Shown here in pieces: positions 7,134 to 16,261 of a stretch of 46,502 bases of DNA. The notes under the pieces are model-generated. The model did no database searches. It saw nothing but the letters and a program-made list of their open reading frames with translations, and was not told the origin of the DNA. Both the position numbers and the translations under genes were made by a program. Positions within the stretch are counted from its first letter, which is position 1; the number at the start of each line of letters is the position of its first letter. This DNA comes from Sphingomonas echinoides ATCC 14820 (GTDB lineage Bacteria; Pseudomonadota; Alphaproteobacteria; Sphingomonadales; Sphingomonadaceae), in NCBI RefSeq assembly GCF_000241465.1, contig NZ_JH584236.1, positions 171,605 through 218,106 on the forward strand, given 5' to 3'.

Positions 7134-9645
7134 CGGCGACATCCGGTTCAACGGTCAGGCGGCGACCGTAAAGCACCATTCCGCGCGGGGGCGAATCACC
7201 CGCAACTCGGGCAATTTCACCCGCGGTTCGCAGCTTCTCGCCAGTCAGTACAAGATGACCTGGGCGGGCCTCCAGGTGCCCATCTGGATATGGCTGGGGA
7301 CGTTCATCGTCCTGTTCAATATCTTCGTCTGGCTGGGCCTCGCCGAGCATGAGTTCCAGCTCGACCTGATGAAGCTCTATTCCGCCATCTGGACGTGGGT
7401 CGGCGGGGACAAATTCCACCTCATCAACCTGACCTTGCGAAACGGCATCGTGACCAAGGTTCCGATCGGCTACGTCCCCTACGAACCCCATGTCGTTCAT
7501 GCCTGGGCGAAGACGGTCAAGATCTTCCTGACGACACTCGTCATGTCGGCCTTCATCGCAGCACCGATCATCATGTGGTTCATCATGTGGGCAAACAAGC
7601 GCGGCAGCGACATGCTCCAGGAACGCCACAACCGCGGCGCCCTGTTGGTCGAGCGTGACGTGCTCGTCAAAACTGTCAGCGGCCACAACCGGCGCAAGTT
7701 CCGCACCGAGTGCGCCGAACACGATCCGCCGTACGTCCCCGAACTCGTCGCCAAGGCTCCGATCCTCGATCGGATCGACCGGGGCATCCACGTTCCATAC
7801 ACGATCGCCGGCATCCCCTATCCGTGGCGGCTCGAACAGAGCCATACCATGCTCATCGGCACCACCGGCACCGGCAAGACGACCCAGCTGCGCAGCCACG
7901 TCTCGCAGCTTCGCGCGCGCGGTCATCGCGCGGTCATCTTTGACCTGACCGGCGTGTTCGTGGAGACGTTCTACAACCCAGAAACCGACGTCATTCTCAA
8001 CCCTATGGACGAGCGTTGCGCGCCGTGGACGCTGTTCGACGAATGCCGCAACTATGCCGACTTCGTTTCGGCCGCATCGGCCCTCATTCCCTCGCATCAC
8101 GACGACAAGGAACCGTTCTGGCAGAACGCCGCGCGGATGCTCTTCATCGAGATGTGCCTGAAGCTTCAAGAGATGGGTGAGGCGAACAACGCCGCGATCG
8201 CGCACCACCTGATGCAGGCCGATCTGAAGTCGATCAACGCCAAGCTCGATGACACCATCGCCGCCCCGCTGACGACCGAGAAAGCCGCCCGCATGGCGGA
8301 ATCGATCCGCTCGGTTCTGAACGTCAACGGACAGGCGCTACGCTTCATGCCGGACCCTGTCCCGGGCGGCCCGCCCGCCTTCTCGATCCGCGACTGGATC
8401 GCGACCGACAATCGCGACGGCTCGATCATGTTCATCACCGGCTCGTACAACGACCTCGAGATGACCCGCGGTCTGTTCACGCTGTGGATCGATCTGGCCG
8501 TCAACAACCTCATGCGCCTGCCCAAGACCCGTGACCTGCGGACCTGGTATCTGTTTGACGAAGTCCATGCGCTTCACGCGCTTCCTGGTATCGAGCATGG
8601 CCTCCAGTCGGCCCGCAACTTCGGCGGTGCGTTCGTCCTTGGGATCCACTCGTTCGACAAGCTGGTCGCGACCTATGGCTTGCAGAACGCGACCGCGCTC
8701 ACCGGACTTGCGCGCACCAAGCTGATCCTCGCCACCGCCGATCGAACCACAGCCGAAAAGTGCTCCGAGTTCATCGGCAGCCGCGAGGTCCGCCAGATGG
8801 ATGAGGCCTACAGCTACGGCTACAACAACACCCGCGACGCCTCGACCCTCACGCCTCGCACGGCGATCGAGCCGCTGGTCATCCCCGACGACATCAACAA
8901 CCTGCCGTCGCTCCACGGCTTCGTGAAGTTTCCCGATGGATTTCCTGCTGCGCGGATCGAACTCAAATACCGCTCCTATGCCGAGGTCGCGCCGGGGGCG
9001 GTGCCCCGCAAGAACTTCAAGCCTACCGAATACGTCTCGCCGGAAGACCGGCGTCGTCAGAACACCCGGAACAATGGCGCGGATGAGGGGGGTGAGGGTG
9101 GCCGCGAGCATACCCCCACACGGCCTGTGGGGGGCGTGGAGGCGAAGGAAAGGCAAGAGCCGGACCTGACCGCCTCGCAGCCCGAGAAGCCGCGTAGCGA
9201 GGCTGAAAAGGCGGCTGCGGCGATGGAGGTCACCGGGTCGCTGCCGGTGGTGATCGATCAGATAACCGGCAAGGGCGTCGCCAGCAGCCCGACCGGCGTC
9301 GATGCCGTCCGCGCGTCGGATGCCGCAACGAGGGTCGGGGGCGAACCTTCCAAGCCTGTGACGGGAGGTTCATCCAGTCTGGATGCCCAACTCGGCGGCA
9401 TGGGCATGTCCCCGATCGAGAACCGTGCGGGTCCGCAGAGCGGGGTGGATCCGACGCGCGGCGAGGCGTCACGCCATGCCCCGGAAAGCCGGTCCGATCG
9501 CGGTGATGCCGATCGCCACGAGGACCAGGCGACCCGCGAATTGCGCGATGGGTTTGCGACGCAGCGCGACCCCGATCACCACCATCGTCATCACGGCCCG
9601 GATCATTCGCCGGAGATCGATGACGACATGGACATGGGGATGTAG
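7126..9645 (+). CDS. Type IV coupling protein, TrwB/TraD family
   Basis: An 839-residue inner-membrane ATPase that would bring the relaxase-DNA complex to the secretion channel. Two membrane segments (about residues 51-73 and 131-156) enclose a periplasmic loop of about 55 residues. The motor domain has Walker A GTTGTGKTT (about 244-252), Walker B WYLFDEVHAL (about 472-481) and an FSIRDWIA segment typical of the TraD group. From about residue 610 the protein becomes a long disordered tail rich in Gly, Glu and Pro, ending in a His cluster (HHHRHHG) and DDDMDMGM. TraD of F uses its C-terminal tail to bind the relaxosome, so the tail may do so here. It overlaps the trwA-like gene and lies 3 nt before the relaxase. 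Confidence 0.9.
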   Translation: MRSGDIRFNGQAATVKHHSARGRITRNSGNFTRGSQLLASQYKMTWAGLQVPIWIWLGTFIVLFNIFVWLGLAEHEFQLDLMKLYSAIWTWVGGDKFHLINLTLRNGIVTKVPIGYVPYEPHVVHAWAKTVKIFLTTLVMSAFIAAPIIMWFIMWANKRGSDMLQERHNRGALLVERDVLVKTVSGHNRRKFRTECAEHDPPYVPELVAKAPILDRIDRGIHVPYTIAGIPYPWRLEQSHTMLIGTTGTGKTTQLRSHVSQLRARGHRAVIFDLTGVFVETFYNPETDVILNPMDERCAPWTLFDECRNYADFVSAASALIPSHHDDKEPFWQNAARMLFIEMCLKLQEMGEANNAAIAHHLMQADLKSINAKLDDTIAAPLTTEKAARMAESIRSVLNVNGQALRFMPDPVPGGPPAFSIRDWIATDNRDGSIMFITGSYNDLEMTRGLFTLWIDLAVNNLMRLPKTRDLRTWYLFDEVHALHALPGIEHGLQSARNFGGAFVLGIHSFDKLVATYGLQNATALTGLARTKLILATADRTTAEKCSEFIGSREVRQMDEAYSYGYNNTRDASTLTPRTAIEPLVIPDDINNLPSLHGFVKFPDGFPAARIELKYRSYAEVAPGAVPRKNFKPTEYVSPEDRRRQNTRNNGADEGGEGGREHTPTRPVGGVEAKERQEPDLTASQPEKPRSEAEKAAAAMEVTGSLPVVIDQITGKGVASSPTGVDAVRASDAATRVGGEPSKPVTGGSSSLDAQLGGMGMSPIENRAGPQSGVDPTRGEASRHAPESRSDRGDADRHEDQATRELRDGFATQRDPDHHHRHHGPDHSPEIDDDMDMGM

Positions 9646-9648
9646 CCG

Positions 9649-12600
9649 ATGCTGTCGGTCGCTTCCGTCAAGTCCGCCTCCGGCGCGGCGCAGTATTTCG
9701 CCAAGGACGATTACTACACCGCCGAGCATTCGTCCGAGGCGACCGCCTGGGGCGGGGTGGGCGCGGCCGACCTTGGCCTCAAGGGCGAGGTGACCAAGGA
9801 AGACTTCGAGAAGATCCTCAACGGCGAGATGCCCGATGGCGAAAAGGTCGGGCAGGTCGAGGGTCGCAGGCTCGGTGTCGACCTGACCTTCTCGATGCCG
9901 AAGTCCGCCAGCGTAATGGCCTATGTCGCTTGCGACACCCGTGTCCTCACCGCGCATATGAACGCCGTAAAGGCGACGATGGGATGGGTCGAGAAGACCT
10001 TCGCCGAAGGCCGCACCTACGATCAGTCCAGGTCAGGGGATGCGGTGCGAACCGGCAACCTCGTCTATGCGCTGTTCCAGCACGACACGAGCCGCGCTCT
10101 CGATCCGCAGGGCCACATCCACGTCCTTATCGCCAACATGACCAAGATGGCGAACGGGGCATGGCAGGCGCTCCACAACCAGCAGCTCTGGAAGAACAAC
10201 ACCACGATCGGCGCGGCCTATCACGCCCAGTTTCGCGCCGAGCTGGCAAAGATCGGCTACGAAACAAGCGTCACCGGCAAGCACGGCCAGTTCGAGATCG
10301 CCGGCGTGCCTAAGGAGGTGATCGACACCTTCAGCCAGCGGCGCGCCGATATCCTGGCGAAAGCCGGCGAGCTCGGTGTCACCTCCGCCGAGGCGTTGCG
10401 CAAGGTGACCAACAATACCCGCGACGCCAAGCTGAACGTCGAGGATCGCGATGCCCTGCGCCAGGAATGGCGTGACCGGGCGGCCGCGCTCGGATTCGAC
10501 GGCAAGGCACTGGTCGATGCCGCGCGCGAGCGTGCTGGCGCCAGCGGCCTCGATGCCCAGCCACGACCGATGGAGCGCCTCGGTGACGTCCTGGCCAATC
10601 TCCGCGAAAGCCTGGGCGAGTTATTCCGACCCGCCGATCCGCTCGTCGCCAGCGGCCTCGACCGGCTGCGCATCGCGCCGGTGGATCTGCGCGCCCAGCA
10701 CGCCGTCGCCTCCGCGATCCGCATCCATGCCCAACGCGAAGCCGCGTTCGCGGTGCCGGACATCACCAGGACCGCGCTCGACCTCGGGCTGAAGGGTGTC
10801 ACCGCCGCGCATGTCGACGCGCGCGTCTCCGAGCTCATCCGCAACGAGAAGCTGATTCCGGGCAAGGATGACCGGATCGACAGCGTCGTCACCCATGTCA
10901 CGACGCCCGAGGCGCTCGCGACGGAGCGCGGCATCCTTGCAGAGATCGAGCGCGGCAAGGGGGAGGGGCGGGTGATCGTCTCCGCCGACACCGTTATCGA
11001 GCGGATCAACGCCGCATCGGGCGACAAGGAACTCAATGCAGGGCAGATGGCGGCCGCGACGATGGCGCTCACTTCCGCCGATCGCATCGTCGCGGTCCAG
11101 GGCGTCTCGGGCGCCGGCAAGTCGACCATGCTGGCGAGCGTCGCGCGCAATGTCGAGCAGGAAGGCGGCAAGGTGGTCGGTCTCGCGCTCATGAAGGCGA
11201 CCGCCGATCGTCTCGGCGCCGAAGCCGGCATCGAGAGCCGCACCGTGTCCTCGTTCGTCCACAGCTATGCCCGCCACGCGCTCGCTGGGAAGGGCGCGGG
11301 CTATGACGGCGCGCGAGACGCGCTCGCCGGCACCACGCTCATCCTCGACGAAGCCTCGATGGTCGGCTCGGAGCAGATGAAGCACCTGGTCGGCATCGCC
11401 AATGCGCTCGGCGTCGATCGCTTCCTGATGATCGGCGATCGCCAGCAGATCACCGCGGTCGACGCCGGCAAGGCGTTCGCGCTCGCGCAGGCCGGCGGGA
11501 TCACGCTGGCGCGGATGGACGAGAATCTGCGCCAGCGCACCGAGCAGCTGCGCACCGTCGCCGCGCTGACCAACCGCGGCGAGGTGCGCGAGGCGATGGC
11601 GATGCTCGGCGACAAGGTCACCGCCAACCCCGAGCATGTGAAGGCCGCGGCCGAACACTGGCTGGGCCTAACCCCCGAACAGCGCGAGACCACCGCGATG
11701 TTCTCGTCGGGCCGCGTCGCGCGCGCAGAGCTCAACGTGCGCATCCAGGACGGCCTCGCCGCGGAGGGCACGTTGAAAGGGGACGGCGTCGTCACCCCGG
11801 TCCTCGACAAGGTCAACGTCACGCGCGAGGAACTCCGCTACGCGCATACCTATAAGCCCGGCCAGGTGATCGACCTGCGCCATGCCATGCGCGAGCTCGG
11901 CCTCAGCCCCGGCACCTATGACGTGCTCGGCGTCGACGCGAAGGGGCGCGTTCAGGTCCAGATCGGCAACCGGGTACGGACCTTCGATCCGCAGAAGATA
12001 TCGCCGGTCGACAAGACCGACGCGATGCAGCTCGCCCAGCGCGAGCAGATCAAGCTGCATGAGGGCGACAAGATCCGCTGGACCCAGAACGACAAGGACC
12101 GCGGCCTCAACAACAACGATATCGCCCGCGTCGTCTCGGCCGACCCGTCGGGGATCAAGGTGGAGGCGAGCGACGGCACCCTCCACGAGCTGAAGGCGGG
12201 CGATCCGATGATGGAGCGGATCAGCCTCGCCTACGCGCTCAACATGCACGCGGCGCAGGGCATCACCACCGACACCGCGATCGCGGTGATGAGCCACAGG
12301 GAATCGAACCTCTCCAACCAGCGGCTGTTCAACGTCACCGTCACGCGCGTCCGCGACGACATCCAGCTGTTCACCGACGACCGCGAGAAGCTGACCGCCG
12401 CGATCGAGCGCAACGAGGGCAACAAGACCTCGGCGCTCGAGACCACCGGCGCGCTGTCGATCGACCCCGATCGCGGCGCTGCCGGCGCAGCCACGAAAGC
12501 CGGCGCGGGCGAGACGTTCAACCCTTCGCTGCCGCCCGACCTCGATCGCGGACCGGAGAAAGTCGGAGGCGAGCCGAGCGCAGATACAGCCCGCCCCTCG

Positions 12601-12723
12601 ACCGGCGGCAAGATCGACATCCGTACCGATCCCTCGCTCGACCTCTCCCGGTTCAGCGTCCCGGTCGAGCCCAAAGGGCCTGAACTTCCCTACCCCGAAA
12701 AGGACATCGGACTGGAGCTATGA
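9649..12723 (+). CDS. MobF relaxase-helicase, TrwC/TraI family
   Basis: A 1024-residue bifunctional protein that nicks oriT, stays bound to the 5' end and unwinds DNA for transfer. The TrwC relaxase domain (about 1-300) has the N-terminal tyrosines Y16 and Y22-Y23 at the places of Y18 and Y26 in R388 TrwC. The metal-binding histidines H145, H156 and H158 lie in HDTSRALDPQGHIH. The RecD-like helicase has Walker A GVSGAGKST (about 485-493), a DEAS Walker B (567-570) and a late motif YALNMHAAQG typical of UvrD/RecD C-terminal domains. The C-terminal 100 residues look disordered. Its stop codon overlaps the ATG of the next gene by 4 nt. All catalytic residues appear intact. Confidence 0.95.
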   Translation: MLSVASVKSASGAAQYFAKDDYYTAEHSSEATAWGGVGAADLGLKGEVTKEDFEKILNGEMPDGEKVGQVEGRRLGVDLTFSMPKSASVMAYVACDTRVLTAHMNAVKATMGWVEKTFAEGRTYDQSRSGDAVRTGNLVYALFQHDTSRALDPQGHIHVLIANMTKMANGAWQALHNQQLWKNNTTIGAAYHAQFRAELAKIGYETSVTGKHGQFEIAGVPKEVIDTFSQRRADILAKAGELGVTSAEALRKVTNNTRDAKLNVEDRDALRQEWRDRAAALGFDGKALVDAARERAGASGLDAQPRPMERLGDVLANLRESLGELFRPADPLVASGLDRLRIAPVDLRAQHAVASAIRIHAQREAAFAVPDITRTALDLGLKGVTAAHVDARVSELIRNEKLIPGKDDRIDSVVTHVTTPEALATERGILAEIERGKGEGRVIVSADTVIERINAASGDKELNAGQMAAATMALTSADRIVAVQGVSGAGKSTMLASVARNVEQEGGKVVGLALMKATADRLGAEAGIESRTVSSFVHSYARHALAGKGAGYDGARDALAGTTLILDEASMVGSEQMKHLVGIANALGVDRFLMIGDRQQITAVDAGKAFALAQAGGITLARMDENLRQRTEQLRTVAALTNRGEVREAMAMLGDKVTANPEHVKAAAEHWLGLTPEQRETTAMFSSGRVARAELNVRIQDGLAAEGTLKGDGVVTPVLDKVNVTREELRYAHTYKPGQVIDLRHAMRELGLSPGTYDVLGVDAKGRVQVQIGNRVRTFDPQKISPVDKTDAMQLAQREQIKLHEGDKIRWTQNDKDRGLNNNDIARVVSADPSGIKVEASDGTLHELKAGDPMMERISLAYALNMHAAQGITTDTAIAVMSHRESNLSNQRLFNVTVTRVRDDIQLFTDDREKLTAAIERNEGNKTSALETTGALSIDPDRGAAGAATKAGAGETFNPSLPPDLDRGPEKVGGEPSADTARPSTGGKIDIRTDPSLDLSRFSVPVEPKGPELPYPEKDIGLEL

Positions 12724-12962
12724 GCATGACCACATCACCACCGACCTGGGACCAGGTGATCGCCACCAAGCACTGGCACGCCTGCGACCTCGACACTCAT
12801 ACGCTCACGCAATGCAGCCAGCTCGCGCGGCGCGACGATGCGCTCGACTGGGGCGGCGAAACGCTTGCGATGGCCGCGATTTTCGGCCTGACCTACGTCT
12901 TACTCCTGCCGCTCACCCGCGCGCTGCGTGCCCTCCGGGTCCGGTCCGAGCCAGCACGATGA
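12720..12962 (+). CDS. Small single-pass membrane protein after the relaxase
   Basis: An 80-residue protein with a soluble N-terminal half (PTWDQVIATKHWHACDLDTH) and one hydrophobic segment at about residues 49-68 (LAMAAIFGLTYVLLLPL), then a basic tail. ATG overlaps the relaxase stop codon (ATGA), so the two are translationally coupled. A second ATG at 12726 is possible. Family not recognised. The coupling suggests a role tied to DNA transfer. Confidence 0.6.
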   Translation: MSMTTSPPTWDQVIATKHWHACDLDTHTLTQCSQLARRDDALDWGGETLAMAAIFGLTYVLLLPLTRALRALRVRSEPAR

Positions 12963-13285
12963 GCCTCGCCGACCGCGACTATATGCACGGGCCTCCCCGC
13001 ATCGGTCGGACCTCGCGGCTCGACACGCCGCCCTGCGACGCGATCGAGGGAACGGCCGAGTATGGCCATCAGGCCCGCAGGAAGCCCGTGGAGCCACGGT
13101 CAACCGCACCACGCATGATCGTCCCGCTGACGCGCCGGTTGCGTCAGGCGGGACTCCTGGCGGCCGCGGTGGCGGCTTTCACCTTCGCCTGGGCGGTCGG
13201 ATGCGGAATCGTCAGCGCGTCGCTTCACACCGATGGTGGAATTTTCGTTCCGCCCGCAACCCAAGGTACGCCCGGTGGACGGTAG
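12959..13285 (+). CDS. Small single-pass membrane protein with DRDYM N-terminus
   Basis: A 108-residue protein starting MSLADRDYMHGPPRIGR, with one hydrophobic segment at about residues 65-87 (LLAAAVAAFTFAWAVGCGIV) and a short presumably periplasmic tail. It overlaps the previous gene by 4 nt (ATGA). The DRDYM start recurs in the protein at 13993. I do not recognise a function. The following gene overlaps its 3' end in another frame. Confidence 0.55.
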   Translation: MSLADRDYMHGPPRIGRTSRLDTPPCDAIEGTAEYGHQARRKPVEPRSTAPRMIVPLTRRLRQAGLLAAAVAAFTFAWAVGCGIVSASLHTDGGIFVPPATQGTPGGR

Positions 13286-14006
13286 TTTCCCTTTTCGCTT
13301 CCGGCGCCAACCCGAGCCGACGCACGCGACCCTCACGATCGCCGAAACCGCGGATCTGACGGAAGCGGCGCTTGAAGCGGTCCGCGCCGGTGACGGGGGC
13401 CGGCTCGCGGTATTCGGCGATGGCGACGCGATCGCCGAACTCGCCGACCAGGTCCGCGACCAGCTGATCGACCCCGCGCGCGGCAACTGGGACTTCTTCG
13501 CAGACCATCCGAGCGACTATGCACGCTCGTCCGCGATCGAAGCGTTCCTTCCCGACGATCCTGACGTTTGCTCGGGCTACACCTGCGCTTCGCGCTATGT
13601 GCTGCTCCGCGCGATCCAGCATGCCGGCGATGAACCTGGTGCGACCCTTTCGGCCGTCCGCGATCTGATACGGGATCTCCCGCCGGAAGCCGTCGCAGAG
13701 GCGGCGGGACACGATTCTGGAAACGGTCACGCCCTGCGTTGGGGAATGACCGTGCTGGCCGGCGTGCGACGAGCGACCCACGCTTTCGCCGACCACGACC
13801 GGCTGATGCCCAGGATCTCCATCGCGCGCTGGCTGGCAGGATCGGCGTCGACCATCCTGTTCGTACGACGCGAACCTGGACTGACTTCGAGCGAGGTTGT
13901 CGCCGTCGAGGCCTCGCTGCGCGATCACGCGATGCTGTCCAGAATGGACGTGTTTCCCCTGGCTCTCCCCTCGCAGTCGATGGAGGTGGTCGATGGGCAT
14001 CGATGA
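13233..14006 (+). CDS. Coupling-protein-like domain without Walker motifs
   Basis: A 257-residue soluble protein. Residues about 85-245 resemble the middle of VirD4/TraD coupling proteins: NWDFFADHPSDYARSSAIEA parallels the WTLFDECRNYADFVSAASAL stretch of the coupling protein at 7126, and PRISIARWLAGSASTILFV parallels its FSIRDWIATDNRDGSIMFI. No P-loop and no DE Walker B are present, so it should not hydrolyse ATP. It could be a paralogue fragment now serving as an adaptor, or an independent protein. The ATG at 13233 has no clear ribosome site; GTG at 13275, with AAGG nearby, is a reasonable alternative. It overlaps both neighbours. Confidence 0.6.
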   Translation: MVEFSFRPQPKVRPVDGSFPFRFRRQPEPTHATLTIAETADLTEAALEAVRAGDGGRLAVFGDGDAIAELADQVRDQLIDPARGNWDFFADHPSDYARSSAIEAFLPDDPDVCSGYTCASRYVLLRAIQHAGDEPGATLSAVRDLIRDLPPEAVAEAAGHDSGNGHALRWGMTVLAGVRRATHAFADHDRLMPRISIARWLAGSASTILFVRREPGLTSSEVVAVEASLRDHAMLSRMDVFPLALPSQSMEVVDGHR

Positions 14007-14754
14007 TCGCGACTATATGCGCGATCGCTACCGCAAGCGGCAGGGGCTCGATCCCGGTGCGACGCAATGGAACGATCGCAAGGCACGGGTCGAGCTGAAC
14101 CGCTTCGGGTTCAGGAAATCGGTGCCGCTGGGGAGCGCGAGCTGGATATCTGGCGGATCGAAAGGGTCGTGGTTCGAAGCCAGGAACAGGGGCCACGATT
14201 ATCAGCGCGGTCGATGGCGGCCCCGCCCGCGCTTCACGCCGGCCCCTTACTGGCAGGCGCTGGGCGTCGGTGTTGCCATCGCACTGGTCCTTGCGGCCTG
14301 GGCCGGGCAGGGCCAGATCAAGCGCGCAACCTCCAGCCTGTTCGCGTCAATCGTGGGGACGAACACCGGTTTTCCGGAATCGGGAACGGTCGCCGTCTCC
14401 TCCAGCGTCGACCTGCGAACCGTCAGAAGCCACCTGACCATTCAGGGTGCGGCAGACAATAGCATCGTCCAGCTGCTCGATCCGGCGACGGCGAAGAACC
14501 GGCTGTCGGTCTATGTCCGCGCCTTCGAGCGTGTCACCGTGCCAGCCCCGCTCGGCCAATATCGCGTCCGCTTCATCCACGGCCGCGAATGGGCAGATTC
14601 TCGGACCTTCTTCGGCAAGGGCACGCTGCACGACGAGGTTGCCGGCGTGATGCTGTTCACGCGACGGGTCGGGCACACGCTCGATCTTCGTCTGGGGGCC
14701 GACAGCAATCTCGTGGTCCGGCGCATCGCCGCCAAACCGGCCTCGATCCAGTGA
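13993..14754 (+). CDS. Membrane-anchored periplasmic protein with DRDYM N-terminus
   Basis: A 253-residue protein with a basic cytoplasmic part that begins MGIDDRDYMRDRYRKRQG, one membrane segment at about residues 90-107 (LGVGVAIALVLAAWAG), and a C-terminal part of about 145 residues outside, rich in beta-strand-like sequence (TVAVSSSVDLRTVRSHLTIQ; YRVRFIHGREW). GGAGG lies 9 nt before the ATG. The layout, small cytoplasmic tail plus periplasmic domain, would suit an envelope component of a transfer system, but no known Tra or VirB family is evident. Confidence 0.6.
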   Translation: MGIDDRDYMRDRYRKRQGLDPGATQWNDRKARVELNRFGFRKSVPLGSASWISGGSKGSWFEARNRGHDYQRGRWRPRPRFTPAPYWQALGVGVAIALVLAAWAGQGQIKRATSSLFASIVGTNTGFPESGTVAVSSSVDLRTVRSHLTIQGAADNSIVQLLDPATAKNRLSVYVRAFERVTVPAPLGQYRVRFIHGREWADSRTFFGKGTLHDEVAGVMLFTRRVGHTLDLRLGADSNLVVRRIAAKPASIQ

Positions 14755-14845
14755 CACTGTCCTTCATCCACGCGCGGGGATTTCGCATCGCACCGCCAGG
14801 ACCGGCCCCCGCGCGCCGGCACGGCGATCAACCGGGACAGGAGAC

Positions 14846-15055
14846 ATGAGCAACTGGGATTTCGAGGAAATGGGCGAGTTCGGCTCGGATGCCGACGCAG
14901 ACCGCTGGGCGAAGCGCAACAACATCGCCCCGCAGGATGTCCGCATTCGCCGCAAGGGGGACGGGGTTGAGCTGGAGGTCCGGCGCTCGGCGCTGGGCGA
15001 CAGCAGCGCCCGCCACGATGACCGTCGCGACGGCCGACGCAACGGTTTCTTCTGA
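14846..15055 (+). CDS. Small acidic-to-basic hypothetical protein
   Basis: A 69-residue protein: an acidic start (SNWDFEEMGEFGSDADADRW), a central VRIRRKGDGVELEVRRS strand pair and a basic end (HDDRRDGRRNGFF). AGGAGA is 2-7 nt before the ATG. No recognised family. It follows the previous stop by 91 nt and is probably in the same operon. Confidence 0.5.
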   Translation: MSNWDFEEMGEFGSDADADRWAKRNNIAPQDVRIRRKGDGVELEVRRSALGDSSARHDDRRDGRRNGFF

Positions 15056-15081
15056 AAACGGCCAGGGAAGGAGTACACACG

Positions 15082-15411
15082 ATGAAACTGAAGATGATCG
15101 CCGCGCTGGGGCTTGCCGCCCTCTCCGTGGCCTTGCCGTCGGCCGCCAGCGCGCAGTCGTCGGCGCCGGTCCTGCTCGCGATGGCGAGCTTCGCCGGAAG
15201 TCATGCCGGCACCGATGCCGCGCGCGAGGTCGAGGCGAAGAAGGCGCGCTATCGCGCGCACGCGCTTCACAACGGCAAATGCAAGGACTGCGCGGACTGT
15301 CCCGACTGCAAGGACTGTGACGAAGCCGCGAAGAAAGTTGCGGCGGACGAGGAGCGTGCCGGGATCTGCGATCCCGCAGCGCATGCGAAGAAGGCGGGCG
15401 CCGGTGCTTGA
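15082..15411 (+). CDS. Secreted Cys-rich small protein
   Basis: A 109-residue precursor with a standard signal peptide (KLKMIAALGLAALSVALPSA, cleavage after ASA-Q near residue 25). The mature protein has a dense cysteine cluster, CKDCADCPDCKDCDEAAKK, five cysteines in two- or three-residue steps with a repeated (K/A/P)DC unit, plus one later cysteine. Such spacing suits metal binding or inter-chain disulphides in the periplasm. AAGGAG precedes the ATG. Family not recognised. Confidence 0.6.
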   Translation: MKLKMIAALGLAALSVALPSAASAQSSAPVLLAMASFAGSHAGTDAAREVEAKKARYRAHALHNGKCKDCADCPDCKDCDEAAKKVAADEERAGICDPAAHAKKAGAGA

Positions 15412-16261
15412 TCGCACCCGCATGCTCGTCGTGACGGCCGCGCTCGCGGCCGTCACACCTTCAATGGCCCACGCCCAGAAGCTGGGGCAGGGCGGCACCG
15501 GCGTCGACGAGACGACCGCCGTGCCGCAATGCCAGGTGCCGCTCGGCGTTGCCGCGCTGGTTGAGGAGAAGGCCGCCAACCCGGCCGATGGCCTGTCGCC
15601 GCAACTGCAGGCGCTCATGCGCATGGCGGAGATGCAGAACGGCGGTTCGACCGCGCGCGTCGACGCGCTGCCACTGGTCAAGCTGATGATCGCGCGATCC
15701 AATTGCTTCCGCGTCGCCGATCGCGGCGAGGCGTTCAGCGCGCTCGAACGCGAACGCGCGATCAATGGCGGGACTGCCACAACCCGGCCTGTCACCAAGG
15801 CGGATTATCTGATCGAGGTGAAGGTGGTCTATTCCGACGCCAAGTCGCGTGAGAGCGGGGGCGGGGTCGGCGGTGTGTTCGGCGGGGCGGTCGGGCTCAA
15901 GTCGAAGACACTCGAAAGCCAGGTGCTGATGACGCTGGTCGACGTGAACACCGGCATCCAGGAAGCGGTCGCCAGCGGGTCGGCGCGCAAGAAGGATATC
16001 GGCGTCGTGGGCGGTGGGCTGTTGCTCGGCCTTGGCGTGGGTGCGCTCGGTGGAAGCTACGCCTCGACCGACATCGGCAAGATCACCACGCTGGCGACGC
16101 TCGATGCGTTCCGCAAGCTGATCGAGGATGCACGGCCACGGCTCGAGGCGAGGCTGGTGCCGGCCAAGCCGCCCGCAATGGTGCCTCCCGCCTCCGCGCC
16201 GCTACCGGCGCAGGCGGTTCAACCGCTGCCGCAGCCAAATCCGGGAACGCCGAAACGATGA
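15404..16261 (+). CDS. CsgG/HfaB-like secreted protein
   Basis: A 285-residue precursor. With the GTG at 15404 the leader reads LDRTRMLVVTAALAAVTPSM, a proper signal peptide ending AHA-Q; the ATG at 15422 would lose the basic start. The mature region (about 80-245) has the CsgG-like order: MIARSNCFRVADRGE, DYLIEVKVVYSD, Gly-rich GGVGGVFGGAVG, VDVNTGIQEAVASGSA and a second Gly-rich stretch. CsgG proteins are outer-membrane secretion pores, but many relatives have other envelope roles. No lipobox cysteine follows the signal. The tail is Pro-rich. It overlaps both neighbours (8 and 4 nt). Confidence 0.65.
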   Translation: MLDRTRMLVVTAALAAVTPSMAHAQKLGQGGTGVDETTAVPQCQVPLGVAALVEEKAANPADGLSPQLQALMRMAEMQNGGSTARVDALPLVKLMIARSNCFRVADRGEAFSALERERAINGGTATTRPVTKADYLIEVKVVYSDAKSRESGGGVGGVFGGAVGLKSKTLESQVLMTLVDVNTGIQEAVASGSARKKDIGVVGGGLLLGLGVGALGGSYASTDIGKITTLATLDAFRKLIEDARPRLEARLVPAKPPAMVPPASAPLPAQAVQPLPQPNPGTPKR

